Source of the DNA: Pleurodeles waltl
Lineage: Eukaryota; Chordata; Amphibia; Caudata; Salamandridae
NCBI RefSeq assembly: GCF_031143425.1
Contig: NC_090444.1
Coordinates: 56,291,533-56,355,532 of the forward strand
Direction of reading: 5' to 3'
DNA length: 64,000 nucleotides
A program made the position numbers and the translations under genes. The notes beneath the pieces were generated by a model. The model was not told where the DNA came from. It saw only the letters and a list, made by a program, of their open reading frames with translations, and made no database searches. Positions 31,798 to 41,790 of the stretch are shown here, one piece after another; position 1 is the first letter of the stretch, and every line of letters begins with the position of its first letter.

Positions 31798-32610
31798 TCA
31801 TTTCTTGGTGGGGGTCTTGGAATCGTTCTCTGTCTTTGTCCTGGATCTTAGGGACGGTTTGCGGGGTGGTTCTTCCTCTGCAGGGGGTGGGGTGCTGGTG
31901 TGGTGGTCCTGTGTCGGTGCCTCCTGTCCACTAGCGCCGGCCGAGGTGGTGGGCAGTTCATCGTCCTGGCTAGTGTCATGGGCCCCTTGTTGTGCCACAG
32001 TGTCCCTCCTGGTGTTGAGGACTTCCCTCAGCACCCCTACGATGGTGCCCAGGGTGGAATTGATGGATCTGAGTTCCTCCCTGCAGCCCAAATACTGTTC
32101 CTCCTGCAGCCGCTGGGTCTCCTGGAACTTGGCCAGTACCGTTGCCATTGGCTCCCAGGATGTTGGAGAGGGCCTTGCGGAGAGTCGGTTCCCTGGGCCT
32201 GTCTTCCCCCTGTCGCACAGCAGCCCTCCCATTTCCCCTGTTTCCCTGGGCCTCTGTCCCCTGGACCGTGTGCCCAATGCCACTGCCCCCAGGGCCCTGT
32301 TGTTGTTGGGGTGGTGGGTTAGCCTGGGTTCCCTGTAGTGGTGGACACACTGCTGCTTGACGTGTCCTTGGGACAGAGGTATGGGCCTGCTGGGTGGGTG
32401 CTGTGCTGGTGTTTCCAGAGGGGGGAAGCTCTGTGGTGGCCTGTGCCAGTGTGAGGGGAGCCGACTGTCCCGAGGTCCCAGATGGGCCGGGCTGGTCATC
32501 TATATCCAGTTGTACAGAGCTGCTGTCATCACTGTGGTCCTCTTCTGTTGGTGGTGTGGACATGTCTGGACCCTCCTGAGCGGTGACGTTGGGTAGGGGT
32601 CCTGCAGGGG
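31798..32610 (-). pseudogene. Second SANT/Myb-like Harbinger gene, exon 2 (B2)
   Basis: The acceptor CCCCTGCAG precedes about 800 bp encoding an acidic segment (STPPTEEDHSDDSSS), a long Pro/Gln/Thr-rich linker and a helical C-terminus (EELRSINSTLGTIVGVLREV) with a basic end. A small deletion near 32150 shifts the frame compared with B1. Joining exon 1 at the visible sites creates a TGA at the junction, so either this copy mutated there or the exact splice site differs. Confidence 0.6.
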
Positions 32611-32926
32611 TATAAAAGCATGATTATTGCATCTGTGTGTGGCATGGTGTGCAATGGGTGGGTGCCTGTGTACCGCAGTGCTTGCATTCCTGTGTGGGAG
32701 CTTGTGTGATGATGGTTTAGGGGTGTGTATGGGTAAATGCAGTGGCCATGCTTTGGTGATGGGTGTCCATGCTTTGTTGTTGCATGCAAGGCTTGGTGTT
32801 GGGATGTGTGGTTTGTGATATTGGGACATTTGTGAGGAGTTGGAATGATGGGGGTGAGGGCGAAGGTGGGGGTATGTGATGGCATGCAGGTAGGGTGGGG
32901 GATATAGTAGTGAAGAATTGCCTTAC

Positions 32927-33257
32927 AAGGGTCCATTCCTCCATCTACTCCTGCGAGGCCCTCAGGATGCAGATTAGCCAAGACTTGCTCCTCCCATGTT
33001 GTTAGTTGTGGGGGAGGAGGTGAGGGTCCGCCGCCAGTCCTCTGAACCGCCAGGTGGTGTCTTGATACGACGGAACGCACCTTCCCCCGTAGGTCGTTCC
33101 ACCTCTTCCTGATGTCATCCCTTGTTCTTGGGTGCTGTCCCACTGCATTGACCGTGTCCACTCTTCTGTGCCATAGCTCCATCTTCCTAACAATGGAGGT
33201 GTGCTGCACCTGTGATCCGAATAGCTCTGGCTCTACCCGGACGATTTCCTCCACCAT
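32927..33257 (-). CDS. Second SANT/Myb-like Harbinger gene, exon 1 (B2)
   Basis: It encodes a Myb/SANT-like DNA-binding domain: the helix VMVEEIVRVEPELFG, then a helix with WHRRVDTVNAVGQHP and the TRDDIRKRWNDLRGKVRS recognition region, ending at a donor TT|GTAAGG (32926). The domain frame extends upstream of 33257, where an ATG just before it is one base out of frame. It is related in fold to the SANT gene in intron 1 but clearly different in sequence, so the element carries two such genes. Confidence 0.7.
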
Positions 33258-33639
33258 GACCCTGAGCTCCTTCTCAGAGAACCTGGGTGTCTTTGCGGTG
33301 CCATGGGGTGGTGTGGGTAATGTGTGTGGTGGTGTGTGTTGTGATGTGTGGGGTGATATTTAGTGGTGTGTTGTGTGAGGTGCGCGGAAGTAATGTGGGT
33401 GATGGTATTGTGTGCCTGTGGATGCTTGGTTGTAGTTTGTAGTGTCTCTCTCTGGCCTTCTTTCAGAAATTTTGGGCTTAGGGGTTTGTGGGGGATGTGG
33501 GTGTGTGTTTTATATTGTATTGGGTGTATGGGAGTGGTGTATGTATGTGTATCAGGTGTGTGTATTTTGAATTGTCCAATCTGGCTGTGTTTTGTAGATG
33601 TGTGTGTATTTTGAGCGCGGCGATGTGTACCGCCAATGG

Positions 33640-33790
33640 AATACCGCGTCTGGAAGACCGCCGCGTGGATTCGTGGGTCGTGATAGTGTGGGCGTATTTC
33701 TGTTGGCGTGACGGTGTCAGTTTTGTTTTCATCAGTTTATCACTGACCTTTGGTGTGGCGGACTTGTGTGGGTGTCTAAATGTTTGCGGT
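33640..33790. repeat. Right terminal repeat of Harbinger B2 (degenerate, truncated)
   Basis: The reverse complement of this segment resembles the left terminal repeat, including the CACCGTCACGCCAACAGAAA region. It stops at about 33790, where repeat C starts. Confidence 0.5.
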
Positions 33791-33794
33791 AATG

Positions 33795-34100
33795 TCTTAG
33801 AAAAGACAGGAGTCATGCCCACCACCCCAATGGCGAGCACAGTGGGCCAGGGTCCCCCAGTCATGGCCATGGCACCCAGTGCCATGTAGGGTAGCCCATT
33901 TCAGGGCCACCAATGGCACTTTAAAAAAGGAAACTTACCTGTACTTACCTATACTTACCTGGGATGGGGTCCTCATCCTCTGCTGTCCCTTTGGTGTGGG
34001 TGGGGGTGTCCCTGGAGCCTGGGGAGGGCACCTGTGGGCTTATTTCCTGGTGTTCCACCATGGAAATAGGCCCACAGGGCCCCTAACCCCTGCCCTGACC
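33795..34100. repeat. Repeat C, copy 1
   Basis: From CTTAGAAAAGACAGGAGTCA onward this matches 63788-64000, with about 95 percent identity by eye. In copy 2 the left edge is a perfect hairpin, ACTCCTGTCTT-AG-AAAAGACAGGAGT; here only the right arm is present. It includes three consecutive splice-donor consensus sites on the minus strand at 33931-33960. Confidence 0.8.
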
Positions 34101-34420
34101 CAGGCATTAAATAATGGTGCAAAGCAATCTTTGCAACATTATTTGAACCCTCCTCCCCCCATGCATGATTTTAATACAGGGGATAAATATGGCACTAAGG
34201 CCATAGAGTCATTTTTTGCACAGGAACGCCATTTTGCATCTCATTGATGCAAGGTAGGTTTCCATGTCCAAAAAATGACTTTAACTCCATAACCTTGGTG
34301 CTAGATGCGTCTAGCGCCAACGTATAAATATTGAGTCAGTTTTGCACCAAATTTGCATTAAACAAATGACCCAAATTCGGCACAAAACAAGTATAAATAT
34401 GTCCCTTAATCCATGCCCTT
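34100..34420. repeat. MITE-like interspersed repeat (GCGCC/TATAAATA type)
   Basis: It carries words shared with the other MITE-like repeats of the window (GGCACTAAGGCC, CTAGCGCC, TATAAATATG). Its right edge adjoins the decayed WAP exon at 34423. No coding potential was seen. Confidence 0.5.
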
Positions 34421-34422
34421 GT

Positions 34423-34597
34423 TTATAGACAGGGTTGGATTGGTACTGTACCTTTGCTCACAGGGTTTGTACACCCATAACCACATGATTGCTGGCAGCA
34501 CTTCTGTATCCCTTTGCAGTAGGTGTCTCAGTTGCAAATTTGGGTAGAGGAAATATGTCACACATGAGTCCTACTGCAGGACATATGGCAGGCTTAT
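34423..34597 (-). pseudogene. Decayed WAP-domain terminal exon
   Basis: This is a relative of 52135-52307. The Lys-Pro-x-x-Cys-Pro start, the DTYCKGIQKCC core, the SCGYGCTNPV end and the short tail ending in a stop (TAA at 34423) are all recognisable, with every one of the eight cysteine codons present. One extra base near 34531 shifts the frame, and a TGA lies between the third and fourth cysteines. The sequence upstream (34600-34690) is also related to the intron upstream of the 52-kb exon, so this is a genomic duplicate and not a processed copy. Confidence 0.75.
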
Positions 34598-34772
34598 TAG
34601 TAAGTAAAACATTTGCAGGCAAATGAAATGAGATGGTGATGCAAATTTATCAGCAGACAAATATCACCAATTCTATTTCACATGCGAACTTCACGATGTG
34701 GAGTAACAAATGAGGGAGATAGTTCAATTTAAAAACTAAAGAAACTGAAATATGCCTGTTATACGTAACTGA

Positions 34773-34773
34773 C

Positions 34774-34818
<45 letters not shown>
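34773..34818. repeat. (TA)n microsatellite
   Basis: An uninterrupted run of TA dinucleotides of about 45 bp. Confidence 0.98.
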
Positions 34819-34819
<1 letters not shown>

Positions 34820-35420
34820 CTTTTGCTGCCATAGATTTCAGATTCCATTATTGATGTAATTTGTGAGGTCATAAGAAGCGCATCACAGAGGTGCAAGTCT
34901 TACTTATGTCAGTTACGTATATCTGGTGTATTTTTGAGTTTTATTGTTTATAAATGGTAGTGTTTTTTCACTGCATTTCTATGTTTTTTTTAAATGTTAA
35001 GTTAAAATCTAACTACCTTTGTCTTGTATGACCCAGCTCTACCTTTTGGCCTGGGCCAGGTCTAGCACCCAACCCTCCCCACAGATGGCCAACCACAGTA
35101 TTAGACTATGCATGGCAGAGGTTGGCCATAGGGCCTGGCCTGTGGGCAGGCCCTGCACCCAACCACATGTGGCAGCCAACCCCTTGCCATGGATGGCCTT
35201 TGGCTGTGGGTGATGGTGGAGTGGCTACAGGTCAAGGATGAAACGCCATCAACATGTACTGATGTTTATGTATAATACTGAGGGCAGTTTTTATTTGTTA
35301 TGTTACTCCAATCGCACTTGAAACCCACATACCCTCCGACTTTCGAAAAGTAATGCACTCTAGTCACATCACAGCAGCATAAATATGCCAAAATGCATTT
35401 TCATACAGCCCTTGTCATTT
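34820..35420. other. No gene seen; short internal repeats
   Basis: 35010-35225 holds imperfect repeats of GGCCTGGCC / GCACCCAACC / ATGGCCAACCAC words. The rest is AT-rich and has no recognisable feature. Confidence 0.5.
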
Positions 35421-36443
35421 CGAAGATGGCACTCAAAAATACCAACCTGTTGCCTTTTAGACCTGAACAGGTTTTTATAACTCAGTGCATGGAGTTACAT
35501 AGTAGGGGGCATATTTATAATCCCCTAGCGCCACCATGCACCACAGTAGCGTAATTTTAATTTACACTAATGTGGCCCAACAAGGTCAAAATCCTAGCTC
35601 CTTGTTTACAAAGTGTTGCAATGCATGAATTGCACCAATATGTAACTCTTTGTGCTACATTATGCCAGTGCCAGGCATAATGTACGCAACAGGGTCCTTC
35701 CCCTGTTAGGAGGGGGCAGAAAAATGGCCTAAGAATCGAAGAGATTTCCTTGCGTTATTTTGTACGGCACTTTTAATGCCTGCTCAAAGCAGGCGGTAAA
35801 AGGGGGCTTCTATTATTTATAATGGTCCCCTATGTACTCTGCAGGTGTAGGGCCAATATTTTGGCGCTACTCCTGCAGAGTACATCAATAGCGTCATGAA
35901 AAAGTACGCTATTGCCCCCTACTCTGCGCCATGGTGCCACGTATTTTAAATATGGTGCACACATGGTAGCGGTAGGGGGGATGCTAAGGAGCAGCACCAC
36001 TTTCCATAAATCTGCCCCTAGATGCGCTGGAATATTCCCAGGCATTAATAAGTTACACACTCATGCGGTGACTCAATGCACTGCTACGTGGATTGGCCTC
36101 AGTCTCCATAAAAAAGCCAACCACCCTGCTGCAACCCATGTTTATGTTTGTGGATGTGGGCAGGTACTCAGCAAAGACTTAACAATTAGCAAATAAGTGA
36201 ATCAGAGAACTCAAACTGCCAAAAGAGTATTTCCCTCTATATTACCCTTCAGTAATCCTTGTATCGATCCGCTTATAGCGACAGGGGAGTTTACATCCAT
36301 GTGTACCCAGGGGCTCTAAAAAAACTTGGGAAATGGGTACGCAACTGATATATTTTCCTTACCACTTGTATCATGACTCTGTACCATTAGGAGTTCACAT
36401 TCGTCATTGTGTTAAGTGTGCTGTTCTGTGCCCACTATGACAC
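35420..36443. repeat. Duplicated segment T, copy 1 (partner 47820-48345)
   Basis: Outside the inserted MITE this segment matches 47820-48345 collinearly, for example CCACCCTGCTGCAACCCATG and TATTTCCCTCTA. It lies just upstream, in minus-strand sense, of the decayed WAP exon at 34.4 kb. No exon was identified in it. It may be promoter or intron sequence of a duplicated WAP unit, but that is inference. Confidence 0.75.
35505..36018. mobile_element. 514-bp MITE with defined TA target duplication
   Basis: The ends are inverted: GGGGGCATATTTATAA at the left and, as reverse complement, GGGGCAGATTTATGG at the right. TA at 35503-35504 and 36019-36020 flanks it. The paralogous segment T at 47.9 kb has a single TA at the same place (GTTACATACTAGAT), which gives the empty site. 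It encodes nothing. The TA duplication suggests a Tc1/mariner-type transposase, although TAG cannot be excluded because the next base is G on both sides. Confidence 0.85.
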
Positions 36444-36930
36444 TAAGGGGCACATTGTGCTACCTTAGCACCGCCATAGCATGATTGCCTTTGCCCCGCG
36501 CCATATTTACAAAGTAGTGAAATGCACGCATTGCGCCACTTTGTAACCCCTTGCGCCACATTATGCCTGCGCCAGACATAATGTATGCAAGGGGGTGTTT
36601 CTGTGCAGGAAGGCCCAAAAAAATGGTGCAGTGAAATTTACATCATTTCACTGCACCATTTTTTCTGTCATTATTAATGCCTGCTCAAGGCACGCATTCA
36701 AATGATCCACCCATGGGTCTGCCTTTGCTTTGCTGCACTATTGTCGCTATTGACGCTAGTGCAGGAAAGCGCCGCTACAGTGTCAAGAATTGTGACGATG
36801 TTGTGCTAACGACCGCCAGGGTGCACCGCATTCTAAATATGGCACAACCATGGTGTCGTTAGGTGGGGCAAGGGTGAAGCAAGAAGAGTGGCACATCAGG
36901 ACTGAAGCTCCACTTTCTTGTAAATATCCA
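36443..36930. mobile_element. MITE-like element related to 35505-36018
   Basis: It shares the start GGGGCACATT, the central GCGCCAGACATAATGTATGC and the GCACAACCATGGTGTCGTTAG region with the 35.5-kb MITE. It is inserted where segment T copy 1 stops matching copy 2 (ACACTAAGG against ACACTTAGG). Confidence 0.7.
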
Positions 36931-38030
36931 CCTTCGCATGCACACATGTGCATGCAATTTGGTGACACAGTACACATTGTAAAGCACAAAACAATATTGC
37001 AGGTTTTTAATGTGTGTTGTTTATTTGTTGTAATGTTTAGCTTTCAGGTAAAATGCATAAAACACCGTAACCCCTCAAAATGGGGGATTATGTCATATAT
37101 ATATAAGTAAACAATTGTATTTAAGTTACTTACAGAGGGCACCATTTCTGCCCCTTGGGTTGTCCCCCATAGTAGATTAGATGTTTTTGACTATGGTCCT
37201 GATGAATTGCCATTGACCCTCTAGGACACATTTTGTCTACATACTGAACACTGGGACAGTCCTCATCCCAGATGTTAGACTTTCTTTTGCCTTAACAAGG
37301 ACATCCACCCGGAATAACATTGATTTGGGTGTTAATTTTATTTATTGCCACCACCCTGATCTGCACTCACAGCACGAAAGAACGATTGTTTTCAGACTGA
37401 ACACCATCAGACAAACAGACAGGAAAAGATCTCTGTAGAAGAGCCCCCTGGCGGCTGTGTTGATTATTGGAGCTCCCCTCCGACAAAGAGGATAAACCTG
37501 TGACCAGGAGTAGTCTGGGGATCCATAGACCCCACAATGCTGATGACCTGATACTGAAGCATACAGCTTTGGTGGGTGACGTACTGTGCATCCTATAAAG
37601 GCTACTCCTGTGAAACTGAAGGGAACTTTTTACCATAGTTTGGCTAATCTGGCTTCTTTACAGAACAGCCCTCCTTGTTTGCTAAGCACAGTATTGACTT
37701 GGAAGACGGGTGCTGGACCGAAATTCTCTCTTATTTCCCTCCAAGATATTTTGTTCTTTTTATTGCATGGGCACTTGCCAGTTTATGAGGTTGCACGGAT
37801 CAGTGATGATGCTTCTTTACAGGTACATATGGCTCTATCTGTTGGGCATCACATGATCGATGCCTGTTCAACTCTACTGCTGACTGAGTGCAATGGCCCT
37901 GCGTTGCGGGCTAGATTGGGGCTGGATTGAGGCTGTCACTTTTTTGCTCAGCAGTTTCTCTTATCTCAGGTGAGTTCTGCTGGTAGTTGTGTGTTTCTGA
38001 GAAGGAATCACTGCTTTATGAGTGGGGTAG
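36930..38030. other. Unrecognised low-repeat interval
   Basis: I do not recognise a gene here. Open frames at 37367-37636 (-) and 37586-37930 (+) have no motif I can name. On the minus strand, tandem AATAAA-like signals at 37338-37350 follow the stop of the first frame by about 30 bp, which could be chance. This is the longest stretch in the window without an obvious repeat relative. Confidence 0.4.
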
Positions 38031-38501
38031 ATTGCCATGTGATTCATTCTGTAATATAGGATTGGGCACTGTCGCTTAATTTGGCAGTTTCTTCCTTCTC
38101 CCTGCCTTGCTTAGTACAACTCTTTGCTGTGGTTCAGATCTTTTCATTGCTGTAGAAGGATCCTACACCAGATGCAAGTCGTGTAGTTAAATAAAGAAAC
38201 ATTTGTGATTCCATCTAACAAGAGCCCCACATACAATGCAGGGCTTCTACTGATAACTGTTTTGGAATAGTAACGAGTACTGTTTAAGAAAGAGCAATGC
38301 AGCATGTACGATGTCCATACGATCTCCAAAATGGGGCTATAATGAGGCATACACTTAGTACATTTGTTATAACTTTTGTAAATTTAAGGTTAGATGGACC
38401 ACTGGTATTCAGCTTGGAGTTTCCAAAGAGATCTCTATGGTGTGAACATCACATTATCTAACAAGCTGTAATAGGATCAGAGCAGTGAATCTGTGCCCTG
38501 T
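38030..38501. repeat. Probable WAP-gene 3' flank, copy at 38 kb
   Basis: It matches 51680-52134 and 1340-1645 (for example AAGAGCCCCACATACAATGC and GCAGGGCTTCTACTGATAAC). It lies directly downstream, in minus-strand sense, of the truncated WAP exon 38502-38586. Confidence 0.8.
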
Positions 38502-38586
38502 TCATAGACAGGCTTGCATTAGTACTGTGGCTGTCACAGGGTCTGTACACCCAAAGCCACAGCTATGCTGGCAGCACTTCTGGACC
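38502..38586 (-). pseudogene. Truncated WAP-domain terminal exon
   Basis: The last 28 codons match the 52-kb exon: VQKCC, QHSCGFGCTDPV and the same short tail ending in TGA (38502-38504). The four C-terminal cysteines of the domain remain. Upstream of 38586 the similarity ends within unrelated sequence and a MITE-like repeat, so the first half of the domain is missing. Confidence 0.8.
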
Positions 38587-38634
38587 TGCAGCACCTGCCC
38601 GGGTATGAAAATCAAAATGTTACACTAGTGCACC

Positions 38635-39115
38635 TAGGCCCAGATTTAGGAAAAGTGGTGCTTCATTAAATGAAGGGCCACTTATCTTGTGCCAATTACG
38701 CCCCCCCTAATGCCACCATGTGTGCGCCATATTAATGATAGAGCGCACGTTAGGATCAATAGCATCATAATTTCTGATTGGCACTAATCCTCTAAAGTTC
38801 ATAGAGGCCCATTATAAAACAATTGTGTGCCTCAATTTAATGCCTTCACTGAGCAGTCATTAAAATTACGAGAAAAATGGCGCAGTGGAATCCCACTTTT
38901 CTGGGCCTCCTAATGGAGGAACCCCCCCCACGCATTCATTATGCCTGACAGAGGCATAATGTGGCGCAAAGATTTACAAAGTGGTGCAATACATGCATTG
39001 CACCACCTTGTAAATTGGGCACAGCGTTTTTGCCAATCTACCTCCACATACCATAAAAAATGATGCTAATGTGACATTAGGTGGCGCTAAGCCCTTCCTA
39101 AATTTGGCCATTAGT
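38635..39115. mobile_element. MITE-like element
   Basis: Inverted-looking ends (GGCCCAGATTTAGGAAAAGTGG at the left, CCTAAATTTGGCCATTA at the right) bound a stretch with the family's GCATAATGTGGCGCAA and TGCACCAC words. It is related to, but distinct from, the 35.5-kb MITE. Confidence 0.6.
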
Positions 39116-39139
39116 TTTTCCTGAATGTGTCCTCGTTTT

Positions 39140-39700
39140 TCTTGTTAGGGTCGAGCCTGCATCGCATGCGCTTGCTCATGCGTTTCGCTTGTGAGACGAT
39201 TTAGGAGTTAGAAAAGGACTTGGAGCCCCGTCCATGTCACATCAGTGTCTTTCATTGGTTCGTGGGCTTGCCTATTAAAATCTGCTTGCTTTCATTAGTG
39301 GAAGGCACGCATACGTCATGCCTTTTCTGGTGGCTAGCCCTCCTAGAGCGCAGCGACCAAGTACTGAAAACGTGCGAGTTTCGCTGTTTCCCGTCAGGTT
39401 TATGGACTAGTTTTTATCTTTTTTTCGCAGCGCGATCTCTCTTGGCAGGAGTCGAGCACTTTGCATGACAACGACCCTGTTACATAGTTAATTACACTTT
39501 TGATGGTTACGTAGATAATTGCACTTTTGCCGATAGGTTTCACTACGAGTGAACTGTAAGCAACTTGATTGTGCGTTTTTTTTCCATTTAGTGCGGCAAG
39601 AAAAATCCGGTTAGGAGTTAACAACTGCTAATAACTCTCACTCGGAGGAATGCGAGACCCTGTTGCATTGCAAATGCTTGTTTCATAGAGCCCTGAGCAC
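39140..39700. repeat. Unclassified repeat with TGTTAGGGTCGAG start
   Basis: The segment has higher CpG content than its surroundings. Its right part (39590-39690) is related to 44945-45040 (CATTGCATTGAAAATGCTTG-type words). No coding region was recognised. Confidence 0.4.
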
Positions 39701-40470
39701 CCACCTGGAGTATAGTGTGGCACGTCTCACAGTGCCCTCCCATTTCTGTAGAAATTATTTTTCCTCAGCTTCCTTTTTTTTTTTTTTTTTAACAAAATTG
39801 TGATTATCATGCTTTCAGGGAAAAATGATACCCTTTATCAGGCAATCTAGTTGACAGAATTCATTTTTCAAAATTGTGACTTCACATGGCTAATGTATAC
39901 AAAACAATTTCAAACCCTTTCACTGGCATGTTTTTTAAATGTCAATCTCTCAAAAACTACTGAAAAAATTTACAGAAGCAGGCTTTCCCAGAAAATGTCC
40001 AGTTTCAAAGTGTGAATAGGTTCAGTTGTTGTAACTGAGAGCAAAATGTATAATGGGATCTAAAATGGGAAAGCTATTTTTTTGACTCCCTATCACCTTA
40101 ACCTTTTTAATGTGCACAGGTTTGCATGAAGTGTAACAACCTGGACCTCACCTCGCTGCAGTAGACAAAGGCCAAATTTGGCGCACGCTCATCCAAAAAG
40201 GCCACATTGATGGGCAAATAAAAAAATATTTTTTCTGTGGAAAGTGTAGTGTGAATCATAACGCCACAGTAGTGACTGTCACTGTGTGATAATGGAAGAT
40301 AATATGGAATAGAACGTTTTTGTTCTTTCTACTTTAGAATTTTGAATTGTGTTTTCAATTCATATTCAAGTGCACTCAATTATATTCTCCTTAAATTGTG
40401 CAAAGCAAGAAAAAGATGAGAACAGCAGGAGAAAGAAATAATATTATGTGAGGCCAATAGAATTATAAAG
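39700..40470. other. AT-rich interval without recognised features
   Basis: It contains a T tract at 39774-39791 and otherwise unremarkable AT-rich DNA. Confidence 0.5.
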
Positions 40471-40700
40471 TTATGTTATGCCATGTAATTTATCTTATGT
40501 AATGTTATGTAATGCTATGTCATGTCATGTCATGCTATCTTATGTAATGTTGTATTATGCTATGTCATGCCATGTTATTCTATTTAATGTAATTTTATTC
40601 TATGGTATATCATGTCATTTTATCTTATCTTATGCAATGTTATGTTATGCTATGTCATGTCGTGTTATGCTATCTCATGTAGTATTCTGTAATGTTGGTC
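40470..40700. repeat. Degenerate pentanucleotide (TTATG/TCATG/TAATG) array
   Basis: About 230 bp is built from 5-bp words ending in ATG in a shifting series: TTATG, TAATG, CTATG, TCATG. It has no regular higher-order unit. Confidence 0.9.
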
Positions 40701-40818
40701 TTCTAAATCCCAACAACTCTCTCAAAGGTTTTTGGGTGCTGTATGTGGAGAGGAAGCAGTAGAGCTTAGTAACTGACTCCAAACCCCCAAGATGGTAGAT
40801 TGTTTGAAGATACTTTAC

Positions 40819-40965
40819 CTCTCACAACAGACACACATTGTAACCCACAGAGGTTGCAGCACTTCTGAGTCTTCGGACAGTCTGTGTCGCTTTGGCACTG
40901 TGGGGAAGGCACGGGCAGATTGCACGCATCTATTTCTTTGGGGCAGGTCCCCGGATGTGGTGCAT
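40819..40965 (-). CDS. WAP four-disulfide core domain exon (phase 1-1)
   Basis: The 147-bp exon is bounded by TGTTTTACAG (acceptor) and GAGAG|GTAAAG (donor); both junctions are phase 1, the symmetric phase typical of shuffled WAP exons. It encodes one complete WAP domain: PGTCP, EIDAC, PSPQC, SDTDC, TQKCC, NLC, LQC, with eight cysteines at WAP spacing (C-x6-C-x8-C-x5-C-x5-CC, then one residue shorter than usual before the seventh). There is no stop. WAP domains are small secreted modules found in protease inhibitors and antimicrobial proteins; which role applies here cannot be told. The next WAP exon downstream on this strand is at 38.5 kb. Confidence 0.85.
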
Positions 40966-41169
40966 CTGTAAAACACCAACAGATTTGAACTAAAAACACA
41001 GCCATCCTGAGCTAACAGCACAACTGCCACAGGCTGTTCACAGATCCTCACACTGAATTATCCTTATTGATGGGTTGACTCCTTTGGAACTAAAGGGAAA
41101 AAGCTTCCAATATCTTCAGAGAAACTGCACACAGCTGAAACTACCATCTCTTGTAGGTTACATTAAGGT

Positions 41170-41790
41170 GCCTCATATAGAACCCCTTTCCTCCCTCTCA
41201 TATCATCCTCCTTCTCCCTCTTCTACTCTCCTATTTGTCTTCCCCCGCACTATTTTCTCTGTGACTCCTCAGTCTACAGCTCTTCTCTAGCACTCCTCCT
41301 TTTACTTCTGTCCTACGTACACTCATCTCCATACTGCTGATAGCTCTACTGATCTACACTCTACCCTATTCTTTCTATTGCTGTTCTCTCTAATGTGCCT
41401 TAGGCCATATGTACGAATACATTTCCCCATTGACACAGAATGGGAAAAACCCTTTGCTACATCTGGCCCTTAATGTCTTATTTATTGCCACTCTTTTTTC
41501 TATCACTCCTCACCCCCGCACTTCACCGTACCACTCCTGACTCCACTGGACCTCTCTTTACCACTCTTTTCTAGCGCTCCTCGCTGTCCACAATTTTTTC
41601 TGCAGCTCTTTTCTCCATCTCTCCTTCTTTCACCATGTTTCCTAGCATCAATCTTCTCTGTACAGTTCATCAGCCCACTGTTATTCTCTCTACTGTTCTT
41701 TCCTCTTCTGTTCTTTCTTCTACTCCTTGCTCTCTTATTCTTCTCTCAACTGCTCCTCTTTCACATGCTTCACTCCACGTCTCTTTTCTA
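41170..41790. repeat. Pyrimidine-rich tract (CT-rich on plus strand)
   Basis: Long runs of CTCCT, TTCTCT and CTCTAC words lead into the 30-bp minisatellite. No gene was seen. Confidence 0.7.

Larger units (their letters stand above)
25378..33790 (+). mobile_element. PIF/Harbinger DNA transposon, copy B2 (8.4 kb)
   Basis: B2 has the same gene layout as B1 but without the DIRS insertion and with more of the right end. The plus-strand right end (33640-33790) is a degenerate reverse complement of the left terminal repeat and stops about 100 bp short of a full terminus, where another repeat takes over. The transposase has a 0.5-kb internal deletion and both SANT genes have defects, so the copy is non-autonomous. 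Confidence 0.85.

Noticed and set aside
37590..37600. TATAAAGG on the plus strand as a promoter.
   Set aside because: It is a single motif with no supported gene downstream.
40965..41005. An in-frame ATG and hydrophobic stretch directly upstream of the WAP exon that could be a signal peptide.
   Set aside because: It is only about 13 residues, and the same bases form a good polypyrimidine tract and acceptor with the phase expected for WAP exons.
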